DNA of 64,000 nt from Sinorhizobium sp. 6-70 (GCF_030124375.1 NZ_JASKLS010000004.1:294975-358974), one strand, 5' to 3'. Shown: positions 9,233 to 19,050, counted from the stretch's first letter. The notes: a model not told the origin generated them from the letters alone. A program made the numbers and translations.

Positions 9233-10156
9233 ATGGATTCGAAGACATCGCGGTCAATGCCGACTGAGCCGGGTATTCTCGCCTTTCACGAACGCTGCGA
9301 GGCATTCTATCCTGCCGATGCCGTCGACGCCTCGATTGCGCAGCAGCGCCGCTGGTACGACGCGCTTTGCGCCGAGTTCGACGCGCCGTCTCCGGCGGGG
9401 CTGACGCGGCGGGATGAGCGCGTGGCCGGGTGCATTCCGGTGCGGCACTATCGACCGGCTGAAGTCGAGACCGATACGCGCATCTTCTACATCCACGGCG
9501 GCGGCTTCGTCGTCGGTTCGCTCGACAGCCATGACGCGATCTGCGCGGAGCTCGCCGACGGCGCCCGCGCCGAACTGGTCTCGATCGACTATCGCCTGGC
9601 GCCGGAGCATGTCTGGCCGGCAGCTTTCGAGGACTGCTACGAGGTATTGCAGAACCTGCTCGCGGGACGCCGCCCGGTGGTCGTCGTCGGCGACAGTGCG
9701 GGTGGCAATCTCACGGCGGGCATCGTGCTCAAGGCGAAGGCCGAGGGCCTTTCCGGCATCATCGGTCAGGTGCTGATCTATCCGGGTCTCGGCGGCGATC
9801 TCGTCAGCGGTTCGTATGTCGAGATGGCCGATGCGCCGGGGCTCACAACGGCGGACGTCGGTTATTACCGCGACATCCTGAAGGCGCCGGCGGACAATCT
9901 TTTCGCCCATCCGCTGAAGGCCAGCGATCTTTCCGGCTTGCCGCCGGCCTATGTCACTGCGGCGCATTTCGATCCGTTGCGGGACGACGCGCGGAACTAT
10001 GCGGCGCGGCTCGCGCAGGCCGGTGTTGACGTCACGTATCGTGAAGAACCGCAGATGATCCATGCCTGGCTCAGGGCTCGGCACATGAGCCCGGGCGCTG
10101 AAGAGGGCTTTCGCCGTCTCGTCCACGGCGTGGCGCGACTGCTCGGGGCGAGGTGA
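9233..10156 (+). CDS. Alpha/beta hydrolase, HSL-type esterase
   Basis: 307 residues, cytoplasmic carboxylesterase of the hormone-sensitive-lipase family. Oxyanion-hole motif HGGG at 88-91, nucleophile Ser155 in GDSAGG, catalytic Asp in HFDPLRDDA, and His in MIHAW near the C-terminus. The start at ATG 9233 is chosen because an AGGGAGAGCAGG ribosome site directly precedes it; a longer frame would run back through the intergenic repeat. It is followed after 4 bp by the ACT-domain gene, suggesting co-transcription. The substrate is unknown. Confidence 0.88.
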   Translation: MDSKTSRSMPTEPGILAFHERCEAFYPADAVDASIAQQRRWYDALCAEFDAPSPAGLTRRDERVAGCIPVRHYRPAEVETDTRIFYIHGGGFVVGSLDSHDAICAELADGARAELVSIDYRLAPEHVWPAAFEDCYEVLQNLLAGRRPVVVVGDSAGGNLTAGIVLKAKAEGLSGIIGQVLIYPGLGGDLVSGSYVEMADAPGLTTADVGYYRDILKAPADNLFAHPLKASDLSGLPPAYVTAAHFDPLRDDARNYAARLAQAGVDVTYREEPQMIHAWLRARHMSPGAEEGFRRLVHGVARLLGAR

Positions 10157-10160
10157 CAGT

Positions 10161-10580
10161 ATGAGCGGAGAGACCGACCTTGCTCGACTGTTGGCGGAGA
10201 TGAACCCAATCCTGCAGGAAGGCGAATATGTCTATTGCACGGTTCAGGGCGATACGGCGCCCTGGCCTGCGCTTGAGCCAATCGGCACTTTCCGCGAGGC
10301 CGAAGGCCTGACGCTCGTTCTCGAACGATCACGGGCGGATGCAGCCGGGCTTTCCTATGGTCCGGTTCTGCGGCTGATTACGCTCAGCGTGCACTCGGCG
10401 CTGGAGGCCGTGGGGCTGACGGCGGCGGTATCGGCGGCGCTGACCCAAGCCGGGATCAGCGCCAACGTCGTCGCCGCCTATTACCACGACCACATTTTCG
10501 TGCCGGCGGCGCATGCCGAGCGGGCGATGGCGGCGTTGCGGGGATTAACTAGGTCGCGGTGGATTTGCCCCTCACCCTAA
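10161..10580 (+). CDS. ACT-domain-containing protein
   Basis: 139 residues. It resembles the family of small proteins with two ACT-like halves: LARLLAEMNPILQEGEYVYCTV at the N-terminus, then LRLITLSVHSALEAVGLTAAVSAALTQAGISANVVAAYYHDHIFVPAAHAERAMAAL. The last half is the usual ACT_7-type pattern implicated in amino-acid sensing. The final residues and the stop codon lie inside a RIME-type element, so the original C-terminus may have been altered by insertion. It is probably co-transcribed with the esterase. Function unknown. Confidence 0.75.
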   Translation: MSGETDLARLLAEMNPILQEGEYVYCTVQGDTAPWPALEPIGTFREAEGLTLVLERSRADAAGLSYGPVLRLITLSVHSALEAVGLTAAVSAALTQAGISANVVAAYYHDHIFVPAAHAERAMAALRGLTRSRWICPSP

Positions 10581-10752
10581 CCCTCTCCCCGCGCGCGGGG
10601 AGAGGGTTAGGCATCGCGGTTGGCGCGCCCCTTCAGTTTCCTATCGACGCAGTGCTTTCTGTCCGCAGGTGGGGTAGACGGACCTTGGACGGGGCGGCTA
10701 CCCCCTTCTCCCCGCCTGCGGGGAGAAGGTCGCGGCAGCGGGATGAGGGGCC
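10567..10752. repeat. RIME-type intergenic mosaic element 2
   Basis: Two palindromic modules: CCCTCACCCTAACCCTCTCC with a CCCCGCGCGCGGGG hairpin, and about 130 bp later CTTCTCCCCGCCTGCGGGGA plus GCAGCGGGATGAGGGGC. It contains the stop codon of the ACT-domain gene and fills the gap to the convergent CocE/NonD gene. Confidence 0.85.
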
Positions 10753-10780
10753 GCAATAACGCTCGACGCGCGTCGGTCGC

Positions 10781-12778
10781 TCACATGAAGTCTCGCCGAA
10801 TACGCTTTTCGAAGGTTTTTTCGAAAATCTTCTCCTGGCCCTCGAAAGCCTCGACCTTGGCCGAGGTGATCCATTCGGTTTCGGTGCAGGCCAAGCGAGC
10901 CGTCGAGGCCGTCTTCACGACCTGCTCGCCGCGCCGGGCGATGCAGGTCCAGGTGGAATGGCCCGTCATGGAATGCGGATCACCGGGCGCGATCGACCAG
11001 GTTTCGTCACGAACGTCCTGGGTGGCGTTGCCGGTGCCGGGGTGCTCGACGAGGCCGGTATCCTCATAGATCCGGTAACGCGTCACGCCTTTAGCCATGT
11101 CGCGCTCGACGGTGCGGCGCGTCTCTCCCGGCGAGTGCTCGATGTAATGCGGCAGCGGGTCGGGGTTTGCCGGTTGCGGCACAACGATCTCGCGGTGGTC
11201 GCCGAGGAGCGGCAGCGAGAGCGACAGGCTGGCGGTGTCGATCGTCAGGCCCGCATCGGTCGGCGGCGGCAGGATCATCGGCCAGTAGGACGTCGACAGC
11301 GACAGGCGGATGCGGTGGCCGGCGCGGAAGCGATAGCCGCATGCGTCGAGCACCAGCGTGACGCGCGTCCTGCGGTTTTTCTCCATCGGCTGCGGCGTCG
11401 CGTTGCCGTGACGATGGGCGAGGTTGAGCACCCCGAAGGCGACGCGCGTCGCGGTGCCATCGGGATGGATGTCGACGAGACGTGCGACAAGGTTAGCCGT
11501 CTCGGCGCTGCAGGCGACCTCGAGACTGAGGACCGCCTGTCCGAGATAATCCTGCGCTTCAAGTAGCGGCTGCGTTTCGAAGGTGAGCGATCCGGCGTCG
11601 TCGATGCGCTGGTCACCGGCCATTTCGGCATCGGGCTTCAGCGTGAAATATTCGCCGGCGGCCGTCCCGGTATCGAGCGGCGAACGGAGATAAACGTCGC
11701 CGACGCCCTTCGCCGCAGAGGCTCCAGCGGTCAGACTGCCGTCGCCGGCGATGGCAAACTTGCGCATTTCCGGCGCCGTCCAAACGTCCTTGGCGATCCA
11801 TCGGCCCGGATCTTCATTTCGCCTGAGCGCCGGCTTCGGCCCGTCGAGAATATAGGCGCGCATCTGCGGCAGCTGTTCCGCGTCGTTCTTCTCGTCCCTC
11901 AGCCAGCGATTCCACCAACGGATCGCCTCGCTGTGGAAATCCGCGCGCGGCTTCGGCCAGGCAAAATGCGGGTATTTGTGCACCCAGGGACCGATGAGGG
12001 CCTTCGCCTTGTCGCCGAGTCCTTCGACCGCCTTGATCGGGGTGTTGCGATAACCGTCTGCCCAACCGGCGATTACCAGGGCGGGAATAGGGAAGCGCTC
12101 GAAGTCCTCGCAGATCGACCCGTGGCGCCAGAAATCGTCGCGGCGCTGGTGCTCGAGCCATTCCTCCAGGAAGAACGGTTCGTTTTCGAGCCGCTCAAGC
12201 CACATTTCCTTCCAGCGCTCGCCGGCAAGTTCCGGATCCGGTGAGCGTGACTGGTAGGCGAGCATGGTCGCCGCCCAGGAAAGCTGCGCCGAGAGGTGGC
12301 AACCGTTCTTGTAGTGAATGTCGTCGTTGTAGCGGTCGACGGTCGAGGCGATCGAGATGACGGCTTTGAGCGCCGGCGGCTTCAGGGCCGCGACCTGCAG
12401 GCAGTTGAAGCCACCCCAGGAAATGCCCATCATCCCGACTTTGCCGTTGGACCAGGGCTGCGACGCGATCCATTCGATGATCTCGCAGCCGTCGGAAAGC
12501 TCGCGCAGCGTATATTCCCCGTCGATCACGCCGTCGGATTCACCCGAGCCGCGGATGTCGACGCGCACGCCGGCAATGCCGGCGGCGGCGAAGACCGGAT
12601 AGGTCGATTCATCGCGGGCGCAGGTGCCGTCCCGCTTGCGATAGGGCAGATATTCGAGGACGGCCGGCACCGGATTCTGCTCGGTGCCCTCCGGCATCCA
12701 GATGCGGGCGGCAAGGCGCGTCCCGTCCTTGAGCGTGATCCATTCGTTCTCGAAGACGGTAAAGTTGCGATCGGCCAT
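10781..12778 (-). CDS. CocE/NonD family hydrolase (peptidase S15-like)
   Basis: 665 residues, serine hydrolase with an alpha/beta-hydrolase N-terminal half and a jelly-roll C-terminal half (X-Pro dipeptidyl-peptidase C-terminal type, from about residue 340). The nucleophile is Ser120 in MGISWGG; DIRGSGESDG and WADGYRNTPIKA carry other active-site elements, and HKYPHFAW is the likely catalytic His. Proteins of this family cleave esters, amides or acyl-amino acids; the substrate is not predictable. No signal peptide is seen. It lies 80 bp downstream of an oligopeptide-type binding-protein gene on the same strand, with a perfect 8-bp hairpin between them. Confidence 0.88.
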   Translation of the reverse strand: MADRNFTVFENEWITLKDGTRLAARIWMPEGTEQNPVPAVLEYLPYRKRDGTCARDESTYPVFAAAGIAGVRVDIRGSGESDGVIDGEYTLRELSDGCEIIEWIASQPWSNGKVGMMGISWGGFNCLQVAALKPPALKAVISIASTVDRYNDDIHYKNGCHLSAQLSWAATMLAYQSRSPDPELAGERWKEMWLERLENEPFFLEEWLEHQRRDDFWRHGSICEDFERFPIPALVIAGWADGYRNTPIKAVEGLGDKAKALIGPWVHKYPHFAWPKPRADFHSEAIRWWNRWLRDEKNDAEQLPQMRAYILDGPKPALRRNEDPGRWIAKDVWTAPEMRKFAIAGDGSLTAGASAAKGVGDVYLRSPLDTGTAAGEYFTLKPDAEMAGDQRIDDAGSLTFETQPLLEAQDYLGQAVLSLEVACSAETANLVARLVDIHPDGTATRVAFGVLNLAHRHGNATPQPMEKNRRTRVTLVLDACGYRFRAGHRIRLSLSTSYWPMILPPPTDAGLTIDTASLSLSLPLLGDHREIVVPQPANPDPLPHYIEHSPGETRRTVERDMAKGVTRYRIYEDTGLVEHPGTGNATQDVRDETWSIAPGDPHSMTGHSTWTCIARRGEQVVKTASTARLACTETEWITSAKVEAFEGQEKIFEKTFEKRIRRDFM

Positions 12779-12820
12779 TGTCTACCTCCCGATCCATGCC
12801 TGATTTTAGAGGCGCAATAC

Positions 12821-12840
12821 GCGGGCGGAAAACCGCCCGC
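12821..12840. other. Perfect hairpin between binding-protein and CocE genes
   Basis: GCGGGCGG-AAAA-CCGCCCGC: 8-bp arms with a 4-nt loop and no T-tract in either direction. It could be an attenuator or mRNA-stabilising stem for the upstream binding-protein transcript. Confidence 0.5.
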
Positions 12841-12858
12841 ACTCTTCCTCATCCCGTT

Positions 12859-14448
12859 TTAGCTGTCGAACCAGACGCGGCTTCCCACATAGCCGTTCGA
12901 AAGGTCGTTACCGATGTCGTGCACGAAGCCCTTCAGCGAGGCGGAGGCGGCGTTCACGTAGTCGTTGAAGACGGGCAGGATCAGGCCGCCTTCGTCGCGC
13001 ACCATAACCGCCATCGTATGATAGAGTTCCTTGCGTTTCGCCTCGTCAAGCTCGGAGCGCGCCTGCAACAAGAGCTTGTCGAAATCTTCACGCTTGAAGC
13101 GCGTGTCGTTCCATTCCGCGCTTGAGAGATACGAGGTCGAATAGCGGGAATCCTGCGTCGGGCGCCCACCCCAATAGGAGGCGGAGAATGGCTGGACGTT
13201 CCAGACATTGGTCCAATAGCCATCCTCCGGCTCGCGCCTGATTTCCAGCTCGATGCCGGCCTTGCGGGCGCTTTCCTGGAAGAGAACCGCTGCGTCGACC
13301 GCGCCTGGGAATGCGGCATCGGATGTACGCAGCAGGATCGGCCGGTCATGGCCGGATTTCTTGTAGTGGAAGGCCGCTTTGTCCGGATCGTAGACGCGCT
13401 GTTCGATGCCCGTCGGCGCGAGCGCGTAGTTTTCGTTGACCGGATAGTCGTTGCCGAGCTTGCCGTAGCCGCCGACGGCGCGATCCAGGATGGCCTGCCG
13501 ATCGATAGCGTATTTCAGCGCCAGCCTGAGATCGTTGTTGTCGAAGGGCGCCGTGTCGCAATGCATAAGGAAGCTGTAGAAGCCCTTGCCTGGCGTCTGG
13601 AGGATCTGGACGCGAGGGGCGCGCTTGAGAAGCGATACGGTCTTCGGGTCGACGTTGTTGATGAAATGCACCTGGCCCGAGGAAAGGGCCGCGATGCGCG
13701 CCGAGTTGTCATTCATGACGATGATCTCGACGCTGTCGACAAAGCCGCGATCCGAGCGCCAGTCGGAGGCGTTCTTCTCGAAGGTCGCGCGGATGCCGGC
13801 CTCATAGCTTACGAGCTTGTACGGCCCCGTTCCGATCGTGGAGGCAGGATTTTCGACGCCACCGCCCGGCTGGATGATCAAATGGTAATCGGTGAGCAGC
13901 AACGGCAAGTCCGCATTGCCCTCCGAGAGCGTCAGCACGAGATCGCCGCCCTTTTCCTCAATCGTCTTGATCGACCGCATGAGTCCGAGGGCGCCTGACT
14001 TGGAGCCCTCGTCGGAGTGTCGCTTCAGCGTCGCGACGACGTCGGCGACCGTCAGCTTGCTGCCATCATGGAAGGCGATGTCGTTACGGATCTTGAAGGT
14101 CCAGACCGAAGCATCCGCCGAAGGCTCCCAGGAAGAGGCGATCGAGGGCAGGGGCGCGCCAGTCACCGGATCGGATTCGACGAGCTTGTCGCCCCAGAGA
14201 TGGCCGATCACGAAGGAGACGGAGCCGGTATAGGCGGCGGGATCGAGGGAATCCGTTGTCGCGCCGCCCTTGAGGCCGAGCTTCAGGTGGCCACCGCGTT
14301 TCGGCTCCTGTGCCTGCGCTTCGCCCGCTATCATTGTGCCACCGAGGCCGGCGGCGAGACCCAGCGCCGCAGTGCCTGCAAGGAAGCCGCGGCGGTTGAT
14401 GCCAGTCGGGACGATAAGACCGTCGGGACGCTTCGTGAATTCCGTCAT
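12859..14448 (-). CDS. ABC transporter substrate-binding protein, family 5 (dipeptide/oligopeptide type), copy 1
   Basis: 529 residues, periplasmic. A twin-arginine-like signal (NRRGFLAGTAALGLAAGLGG, cleavage near AQAQ) precedes a SBP_bac_5 domain (PSADASVWTFKIRNDIAFHDGSKLT; LKYAIDRQAILDRAVGG). It is a close paralogue of the protein at 19050-20639, with long identical stretches such as RAPxVxILxTxGxG and VDAAVLxQESAxKAGIE. The start MTEFTKRP precedes the signal peptide. No permease gene follows directly, so it may share the permeases at 17114-19050 with its paralogue. It is transcribed away from the regulator at 14577 through a promoter region holding three 10-bp-spaced repeats. Confidence 0.9.
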   Translation of the reverse strand: MTEFTKRPDGLIVPTGINRRGFLAGTAALGLAAGLGGTMIAGEAQAQEPKRGGHLKLGLKGGATTDSLDPAAYTGSVSFVIGHLWGDKLVESDPVTGAPLPSIASSWEPSADASVWTFKIRNDIAFHDGSKLTVADVVATLKRHSDEGSKSGALGLMRSIKTIEEKGGDLVLTLSEGNADLPLLLTDYHLIIQPGGGVENPASTIGTGPYKLVSYEAGIRATFEKNASDWRSDRGFVDSVEIIVMNDNSARIAALSSGQVHFINNVDPKTVSLLKRAPRVQILQTPGKGFYSFLMHCDTAPFDNNDLRLALKYAIDRQAILDRAVGGYGKLGNDYPVNENYALAPTGIEQRVYDPDKAAFHYKKSGHDRPILLRTSDAAFPGAVDAAVLFQESARKAGIELEIRREPEDGYWTNVWNVQPFSASYWGGRPTQDSRYSTSYLSSAEWNDTRFKREDFDKLLLQARSELDEAKRKELYHTMAVMVRDEGGLILPVFNDYVNAASASLKGFVHDIGNDLSNGYVGSRVWFDS

Positions 14449-14522
14449 TTCAGAGTTCCCATTGTGTGTTGTTCGACGAAAAAAACTAGCGCCTGCCCCA
14501 CGCAGCACAATTTCGCGACTTG

Positions 14523-14547
14523 ACGCTAATTTACGCTAGTTTACGCT
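14523..14547. promoter_or_regulatory. Three 10-bp-spaced direct repeats between divergent genes
   Basis: ACGCTAATTT, ACGCTAGTTT, ACGCT: three in-phase repeats with one helical turn spacing, midway between the divergent binding-protein gene (start 14448) and the regulator gene (start 14577). They would place bound protein on one face of the DNA and are likely the operator of the adjacent Cro/C1-type regulator. Confidence 0.6.
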
Positions 14548-14576
14548 CTGTGAAATCAAGAGCGCAGGAGCCGGAT

Positions 14577-15371
14577 GTGGAACAGGACGATGCATTCGTC
14601 GCCAACTTGCGTTTCGCCTGCGCGACCCGGCGTTCGATCTCGCAGATTTGCCGCGAAATCGGGATCAATCGCCAGCAGTTCAACCGTTACATCAACGGTG
14701 AGGCGCGGCCGTCGGCGCACAATGTTGCGCGGATCGCTGGATTCTTCGACCTTTCGACACAGGATTTTTCGCTATCGCCGAAACTGTTCGAAGCGCGGAT
14801 GACTCGTCCCGAGCGCCATCGCCTGGAGGCGGGGCAACTCCTTGAAGGCTTTCCGGGCGATGTCGCGGCCCTTCGCCGCCATTTCGGTTACTACCAGACC
14901 TATCATCTTTCGCTCTCCTGGCCCGGCTTCATCGTCTGTTCCTGCGCGCATATCTACGAGGAAGGCGGCTCGATCCGGGTGAAATCGATCGAGCGCATTC
15001 GCGATGCGGCAAACGAGATCCAGCAGTTCTCGAAATATGTCGGCCTTGTCACCTTCTGGCAAAACCGCATCTTCATTGCCGAGCGTACCGTGGGGCACGC
15101 GTCGATGCTGGCGCAGACGATCCTGATGCCGTTCGAGGTGCACCAACGGGTCTATCTGCGCGGCACCACGATGGGGGTCTCGTGGCGGAAGGAGAACCTG
15201 CCTTACGCCTCGCGCATGATCTGGCGGCATATCGGGCAGGATCCGGACAAGCGCCAGATGCTTTCGCGCTGCGGGCTGCTTCCTTTCGGATCACGGCATC
15301 TGCCCTCTGCGGTGAGGCGCTTTCTGGAGACGCCGGAAGCCGAGGTGCTGACTATTCCGGCGGAGTATTGA
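14577..15371 (+). CDS. Cro/C1-type helix-turn-helix regulator with C-terminal sensor region
   Basis: 264 residues from a GTG start preceded by AGGAG six bases upstream. Upstream in-frame GTG and TTG codons exist, but they would place the direct repeats inside the gene. Residues about 5-60 form a Cro/C1 helix-turn-helix (ISQICREIGINRQQFNRYINGEARPSAHNVARIAGFF). The remaining 200 residues have no recognised domain name but look like a ligand-sensing region. It diverges from the binding-protein gene at 12859-14448 and is convergent with the transporter operon 15490-20639, so control of that transport system is the likely job. Confidence 0.8.
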   Translation: MEQDDAFVANLRFACATRRSISQICREIGINRQQFNRYINGEARPSAHNVARIAGFFDLSTQDFSLSPKLFEARMTRPERHRLEAGQLLEGFPGDVAALRRHFGYYQTYHLSLSWPGFIVCSCAHIYEEGGSIRVKSIERIRDAANEIQQFSKYVGLVTFWQNRIFIAERTVGHASMLAQTILMPFEVHQRVYLRGTTMGVSWRKENLPYASRMIWRHIGQDPDKRQMLSRCGLLPFGSRHLPSAVRRFLETPEAEVLTIPAEY

Positions 15372-15451
15372 CGAAAGCGGATCGCCGCAGGGCTGAGCTC
15401 GTTCGAGCCCGGTGTGCCTGGCGGCGTCGCGGAAAGCGGCAAGCGAGCGCT

Positions 15452-15487
15452 GCGAGGGGGCGGCCGCGCTCCGCAGCCGCCCCTCGC
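15452..15487. terminator. GC-rich hairpin between convergent genes
   Basis: GCGAGGGGGCGGC pairs with GCCGCCCCTCGC around an 11-nt loop. It lies between the convergent ends of the regulator (15371) and the double ATPase gene (15490), which is where a bidirectional terminator is expected, but there is no T-tract. Confidence 0.45.
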
Positions 15488-15489
15488 GA

Positions 15490-17121
15490 TCAATTTCCGG
15501 CGCTCTCCATGCGCCGCGTCTTCAGCACCTTCTCCAGCCAGCCGATTTCCATCTCCGGCACCGATTTCAGGAGCAGGTCGGTATAGTCGTCGAATGGTGG
15601 CGAGAGCACCTTCGACTTCGGTCCGAAGCGCACCAGGCGACCGCGGTGCATGACCGCGACGCTGTCGGCGATGGCTCGCACGATGGCGATGTCATGGGTG
15701 ATAAAGACATAGGAAACAGCGGTTTCCTCCTGAAGCCTGAGAAGCAGATTCAGGATGCCTTCGGCCACCAGTGGGTCCAGCGCCGAGGTGGGCTCATCGC
15801 ATAGGATGAGTTCCGGCCTGGCGGCAAGAGCCCGCGCGATCGCGACGCGCTGCTTCTGGCCACCGGAAAGCTCGGCCGGATAGCGGTCGAGGAACCGCGG
15901 CCCCATCTCGATCTGGTCGAGCAGTTCCTTGACCCGCTCGGTCTTCCTGGCGCCGTGCATGCTGAAATAGAAGGAAAGCGGGCGGCCGATGATGTCGCGT
16001 ACCGTCTGGCGCGGGTTCATTGCCGTGTCGGCCATCTGGTAGATCATCTGGATGCGGCGCAATTCGTCGTTCGTCCGGCCCTTGAGTGCCTTCGGCAGTT
16101 CCTTGCCGTCGAAAGTGATGCGGCCCTCGGACGGCGGCAAGAGGCCGGTGATGACGCGGGCGAGCGTCGACTTGCCGGAGCCGGATTCTCCAACGATTGC
16201 CAGCGTCTGGCCCTTCGGCAGGTGCATCGACACGTCGTGCAGCACCTTGAAGCCATTGGCATAGCCGGCATGGACATGCTCGATCTTGAGAAGCGTACCG
16301 GACTGGTCCGCTGCTTCGTCGCGCTTGGTCTGACGGACGCTGACGAGGGCGCGGGTATAGTCTTCCTTCGGCGCTTCGATCACCTGCTTGGTCGTGCCGT
16401 ATTCGACGGTCTTGCCATGGCGCAGCACCATGATGTCGTCGGACACCTGCGCCACCACGGCGAGATCGTGGGTGATGTAGAGCGCCGCCGTATGCGTCTC
16501 CTCGATCGCATGCTTGATCGCGGCAAGCACGTCGATCTGGGTGGTGACGTCGAGCGCCGTCGTCGGTTCGTCGAAGACGATCAGTTCCGGGTTGGGGCAG
16601 AGCGCCATGGCGGTCATGGCTCGCTGCAATTGGCCGCCCGAAACCTGGTGCGGATAACGGTCCCCGAAGGTTTCCGGATTGGGCAGGCCGAGTACGCGGA
16701 AGAGATAAAGCGCGCGCTTTTCGGCTTCATCCCGCGTCACGATGCCGTGCCGGACCGAGGCCTCGATGACCTGGTCGCCGAGTTTGTGGGCCGGGTTGAA
16801 GGCGGCTGCTGCGGATTGCGCAACATAGCAGACCTGGGCGCCGCGCACCGAGTTGATGCCGGAACGGCCGAGCTTCAGGATGTCGCGGCCGTTGAGCAGC
16901 ACCTCTCCGCCGATGATGCGGCAGCCGCCGCGACCATAGGCAAGTGCCGAGAGGCCGATCGTTGACTTGCCGGCGCCCGACTCGCCGATGAGACCGAGCA
17001 CCTTGCCTTTCTGCAAGTCGAAAGAAACGCCTTCGACCAGGGTCACGACCTTGGGCGGCTCGCCCGGCGGGTAGCTCGTCGCCTCGATTTTCAGGTTCTT
17101 GACGGAAAGAAGCTCAGGCAT
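15490..17121 (-). CDS. Dipeptide-type ABC transporter, fused double ATP-binding protein (DppD-DppF)
   Basis: 543 residues with two complete nucleotide-binding domains in one chain. Domain 1 has Walker [10 protein letters not shown] at 46-54, signature VSGGQ near 160 and Walker B IVFDEP near 181. Domain 2 has Walker [10 protein letters not shown] at 311-319, signature LSGGQKQR and [12 protein letters not shown]. In many bacteria these are separate DppD and DppF proteins. The start overlaps the upstream permease stop by 8 bp. It is the last gene of the operon that begins with the binding protein at 20639. Confidence 0.92.
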   Translation of the reverse strand: MPELLSVKNLKIEATSYPPGEPPKVVTLVEGVSFDLQKGKVLGLIGESGAGKSTIGLSALAYGRGGCRIIGGEVLLNGRDILKLGRSGINSVRGAQVCYVAQSAAAAFNPAHKLGDQVIEASVRHGIVTRDEAEKRALYLFRVLGLPNPETFGDRYPHQVSGGQLQRAMTAMALCPNPELIVFDEPTTALDVTTQIDVLAAIKHAIEETHTAALYITHDLAVVAQVSDDIMVLRHGKTVEYGTTKQVIEAPKEDYTRALVSVRQTKRDEAADQSGTLLKIEHVHAGYANGFKVLHDVSMHLPKGQTLAIVGESGSGKSTLARVITGLLPPSEGRITFDGKELPKALKGRTNDELRRIQMIYQMADTAMNPRQTVRDIIGRPLSFYFSMHGARKTERVKELLDQIEMGPRFLDRYPAELSGGQKQRVAIARALAARPELILCDEPTSALDPLVAEGILNLLLRLQEETAVSYVFITHDIAIVRAIADSVAVMHRGRLVRFGPKSKVLSPPFDDYTDLLLKSVPEMEIGWLEKVLKTRRMESAGN

Positions 17122-17941
17122 CGCCGCGCCCTCCTTTCAGGCTCGAGGTCCGCTTCATCAGCCAGTCGACGACGAGGTTGACGCAGATGGCGAGGGTAGC
17201 GATCGCAGCGCCCGGAACGAGCGCCGCGGAAATGCCGAAGATGATGCCGTCCTTGTTGTCCTTGACCATGCCGCCCCAATCGGCGGCCGGCGGCTGGATG
17301 CCGAGGCCGAGGAAGGAGAGGGTGGAGAGGAACAGGATCGAGAAGGCAAAGCGCAGGCCGAATTCGGCGAGCAGCGGCGACAACGTGTTCGGAAGGATCT
17401 CGCGGAAGATGATCCAGAGCGAGCCTTCGCCGCGCAACCGTGCCGCCTCGACGAATTCCATCACCGCAACGTCGAGTGCGACGGCACGGCCGATGCGGAA
17501 GACGCGGGTGGAGTCGAGCACCGCCATCACGAGGATCAGGATCCAGAGATGCTGCGGCAATACCGCGAGCACGACGAGGGCGAAGATCAGCGTCGGGATC
17601 GCCATCATCAGATCGTTGAAGCGCGAGAAGAGCTGATCGACGAAGCCGCCCATGACCGCCGCGGCAAAGCTCAATATCATGCCGAGCGAGAAGGAGAGCA
17701 CGGTTGCCGCCAGCGCCACGAAGATGGTGGTGCGGGCGCCATAGATCAGGCGCGAGAGCAGGTCGCGGCCGAGATTGTCGGTGCCGAGCAGGAAGTCGCC
17801 GCCGGCCGGAAGCCAGATATCGCCGACGACGTCCCGCTCGCCAAAAGGTGCGATGACCGGTGCGAAAATCGCGCAGAGAATGGCGATCGCGATGCCCGCG
17901 ATGCCGATCCAGGCGCTCAAGGGGATAGATCTCAGGTTCAT
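17114..17941 (-). CDS. Dipeptide-type ABC transporter permease, DppC type
   Basis: 275 residues. N-terminal membrane helix followed by a BPD_transp_1 domain with about five more. LLGTDNLGRDLLSRLIYGARTTI is the DppC hallmark, and the EAA loop reads EAARLRGEGSLWIIFREILPN. The start overlaps the DppB-type stop by 4 bp. Confidence 0.9.
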   Translation of the reverse strand: MNLRSIPLSAWIGIAGIAIAILCAIFAPVIAPFGERDVVGDIWLPAGGDFLLGTDNLGRDLLSRLIYGARTTIFVALAATVLSFSLGMILSFAAAVMGGFVDQLFSRFNDLMMAIPTLIFALVVLAVLPQHLWILILVMAVLDSTRVFRIGRAVALDVAVMEFVEAARLRGEGSLWIIFREILPNTLSPLLAEFGLRFAFSILFLSTLSFLGLGIQPPAADWGGMVKDNKDGIIFGISAALVPGAAIATLAICVNLVVDWLMKRTSSLKGGRGDA

Positions 17942-19050
17942 CGCGGGTGCCTCAGTCTCGGGTTGGCGAGAATGGCGAGAATGTCTGCCGCCATGTTGAG
18001 GAAGATGTAGAAGGCGGCAAAGATCAGGCCGCAGGCCTGGACGACCGGCATGTCACGCACGGTCACCGCATCCACCATGTATTGCCCCATGCCCGGGTAG
18101 ACGAAGACCACCTCGACAACGACGACGCCGACGACCAGGTAGGCCAGGTTCAGCGCGATGACGTTGATGACCGGGGCCACGGCGTTGGGAGCGGCGTGAC
18201 GAGCTATGATGCGGAAGGTGCTGAGCCCCTTGAGTTCGGCGGTCTCGACATAGGCAGACGACATGACGTTGAGGATCGCCGCCCGCGTCATGCGCATCAT
18301 ATGGGCGAGAACGACAAGGACGAGGGTCGCGACCGGAAGCGCGATTGCCGAAAGCCGTTCGGTGAAGCTCATGCTTTCATAGACCGTCGCCGGGAAGGTG
18401 GCGACGCCCCATTTGACCGCGAAGAACATGATCAGGAGGTAGCCGATGAAGAATTCCGGCAGCGAGATCGCCGCGAGCGATATCACGTTGATGATCTTGT
18501 CCGGCATGCGGTTGCGGAACTGCACGGCCAGCATGCCGAGCCCGACGGCGAGCGGGACGGAGATGAGCGCGGCAAAGAACGCGAGGAACAACGAATTGCC
18601 GAGCCGGTTGCCGATCTGCTCGCTGACCGAATTCTTGCTGGCCCAGGAGGTGCCGAAGTCACCCTTAACGGCGCCGCCGAGCCAGTTAAGGTAGCGTTCG
18701 CTCCACGGCCGGTCGAGGCCGAGGTCCTTGCGGATGTTTTCGACCGCCTGCGGTGTTGCCGACTGGCCGAGATAGGTGGTGGCGAAATCGCCCGGCAAGG
18801 CTTCGATGCCGCCGAAGATCATCAGCGACACGGCGAAAAGCAATCCAACACTCAAGCCGAGGCGCTGAACGATCAGCGCCACGAGAGGACGGCGAAAGAC
18901 GAAACGCCGCCAGAAGGTGCCACCGATCTCGCCATCGGCGCCGGTGGGGTTTGGTTTTGCTGGCACTCCGGAAAGGTCGGCAGACCGCGGCTGTTCACCC
19001 GCGGTCCCATCCGTCAGAACCGGACCAGTCATTGGTCCGCTTTCCGTCAT
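17938..19050 (-). CDS. Dipeptide-type ABC transporter permease, DppB type
   Basis: 370 residues. DppB-like, with the LGLDRPWSERYLNWLGGAVKGDFGTSW block, the EAA-type loop at ETAELKGLSTFRIIARHAAPNA and a C-terminal VVEVVFVYPGMGQYMVDAVTVRD block. About 55 extra N-terminal residues, rich in Gly, Pro and charged residues, precede the first membrane helix and are longer than usual. The start ATG shares one base with the stop of the binding-protein gene (TGATG), indicating tight coupling. Confidence 0.88.
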   Translation of the reverse strand: MTESGPMTGPVLTDGTAGEQPRSADLSGVPAKPNPTGADGEIGGTFWRRFVFRRPLVALIVQRLGLSVGLLFAVSLMIFGGIEALPGDFATTYLGQSATPQAVENIRKDLGLDRPWSERYLNWLGGAVKGDFGTSWASKNSVSEQIGNRLGNSLFLAFFAALISVPLAVGLGMLAVQFRNRMPDKIINVISLAAISLPEFFIGYLLIMFFAVKWGVATFPATVYESMSFTERLSAIALPVATLVLVVLAHMMRMTRAAILNVMSSAYVETAELKGLSTFRIIARHAAPNAVAPVINVIALNLAYLVVGVVVVEVVFVYPGMGQYMVDAVTVRDMPVVQACGLIFAAFYIFLNMAADILAILANPRLRHPR

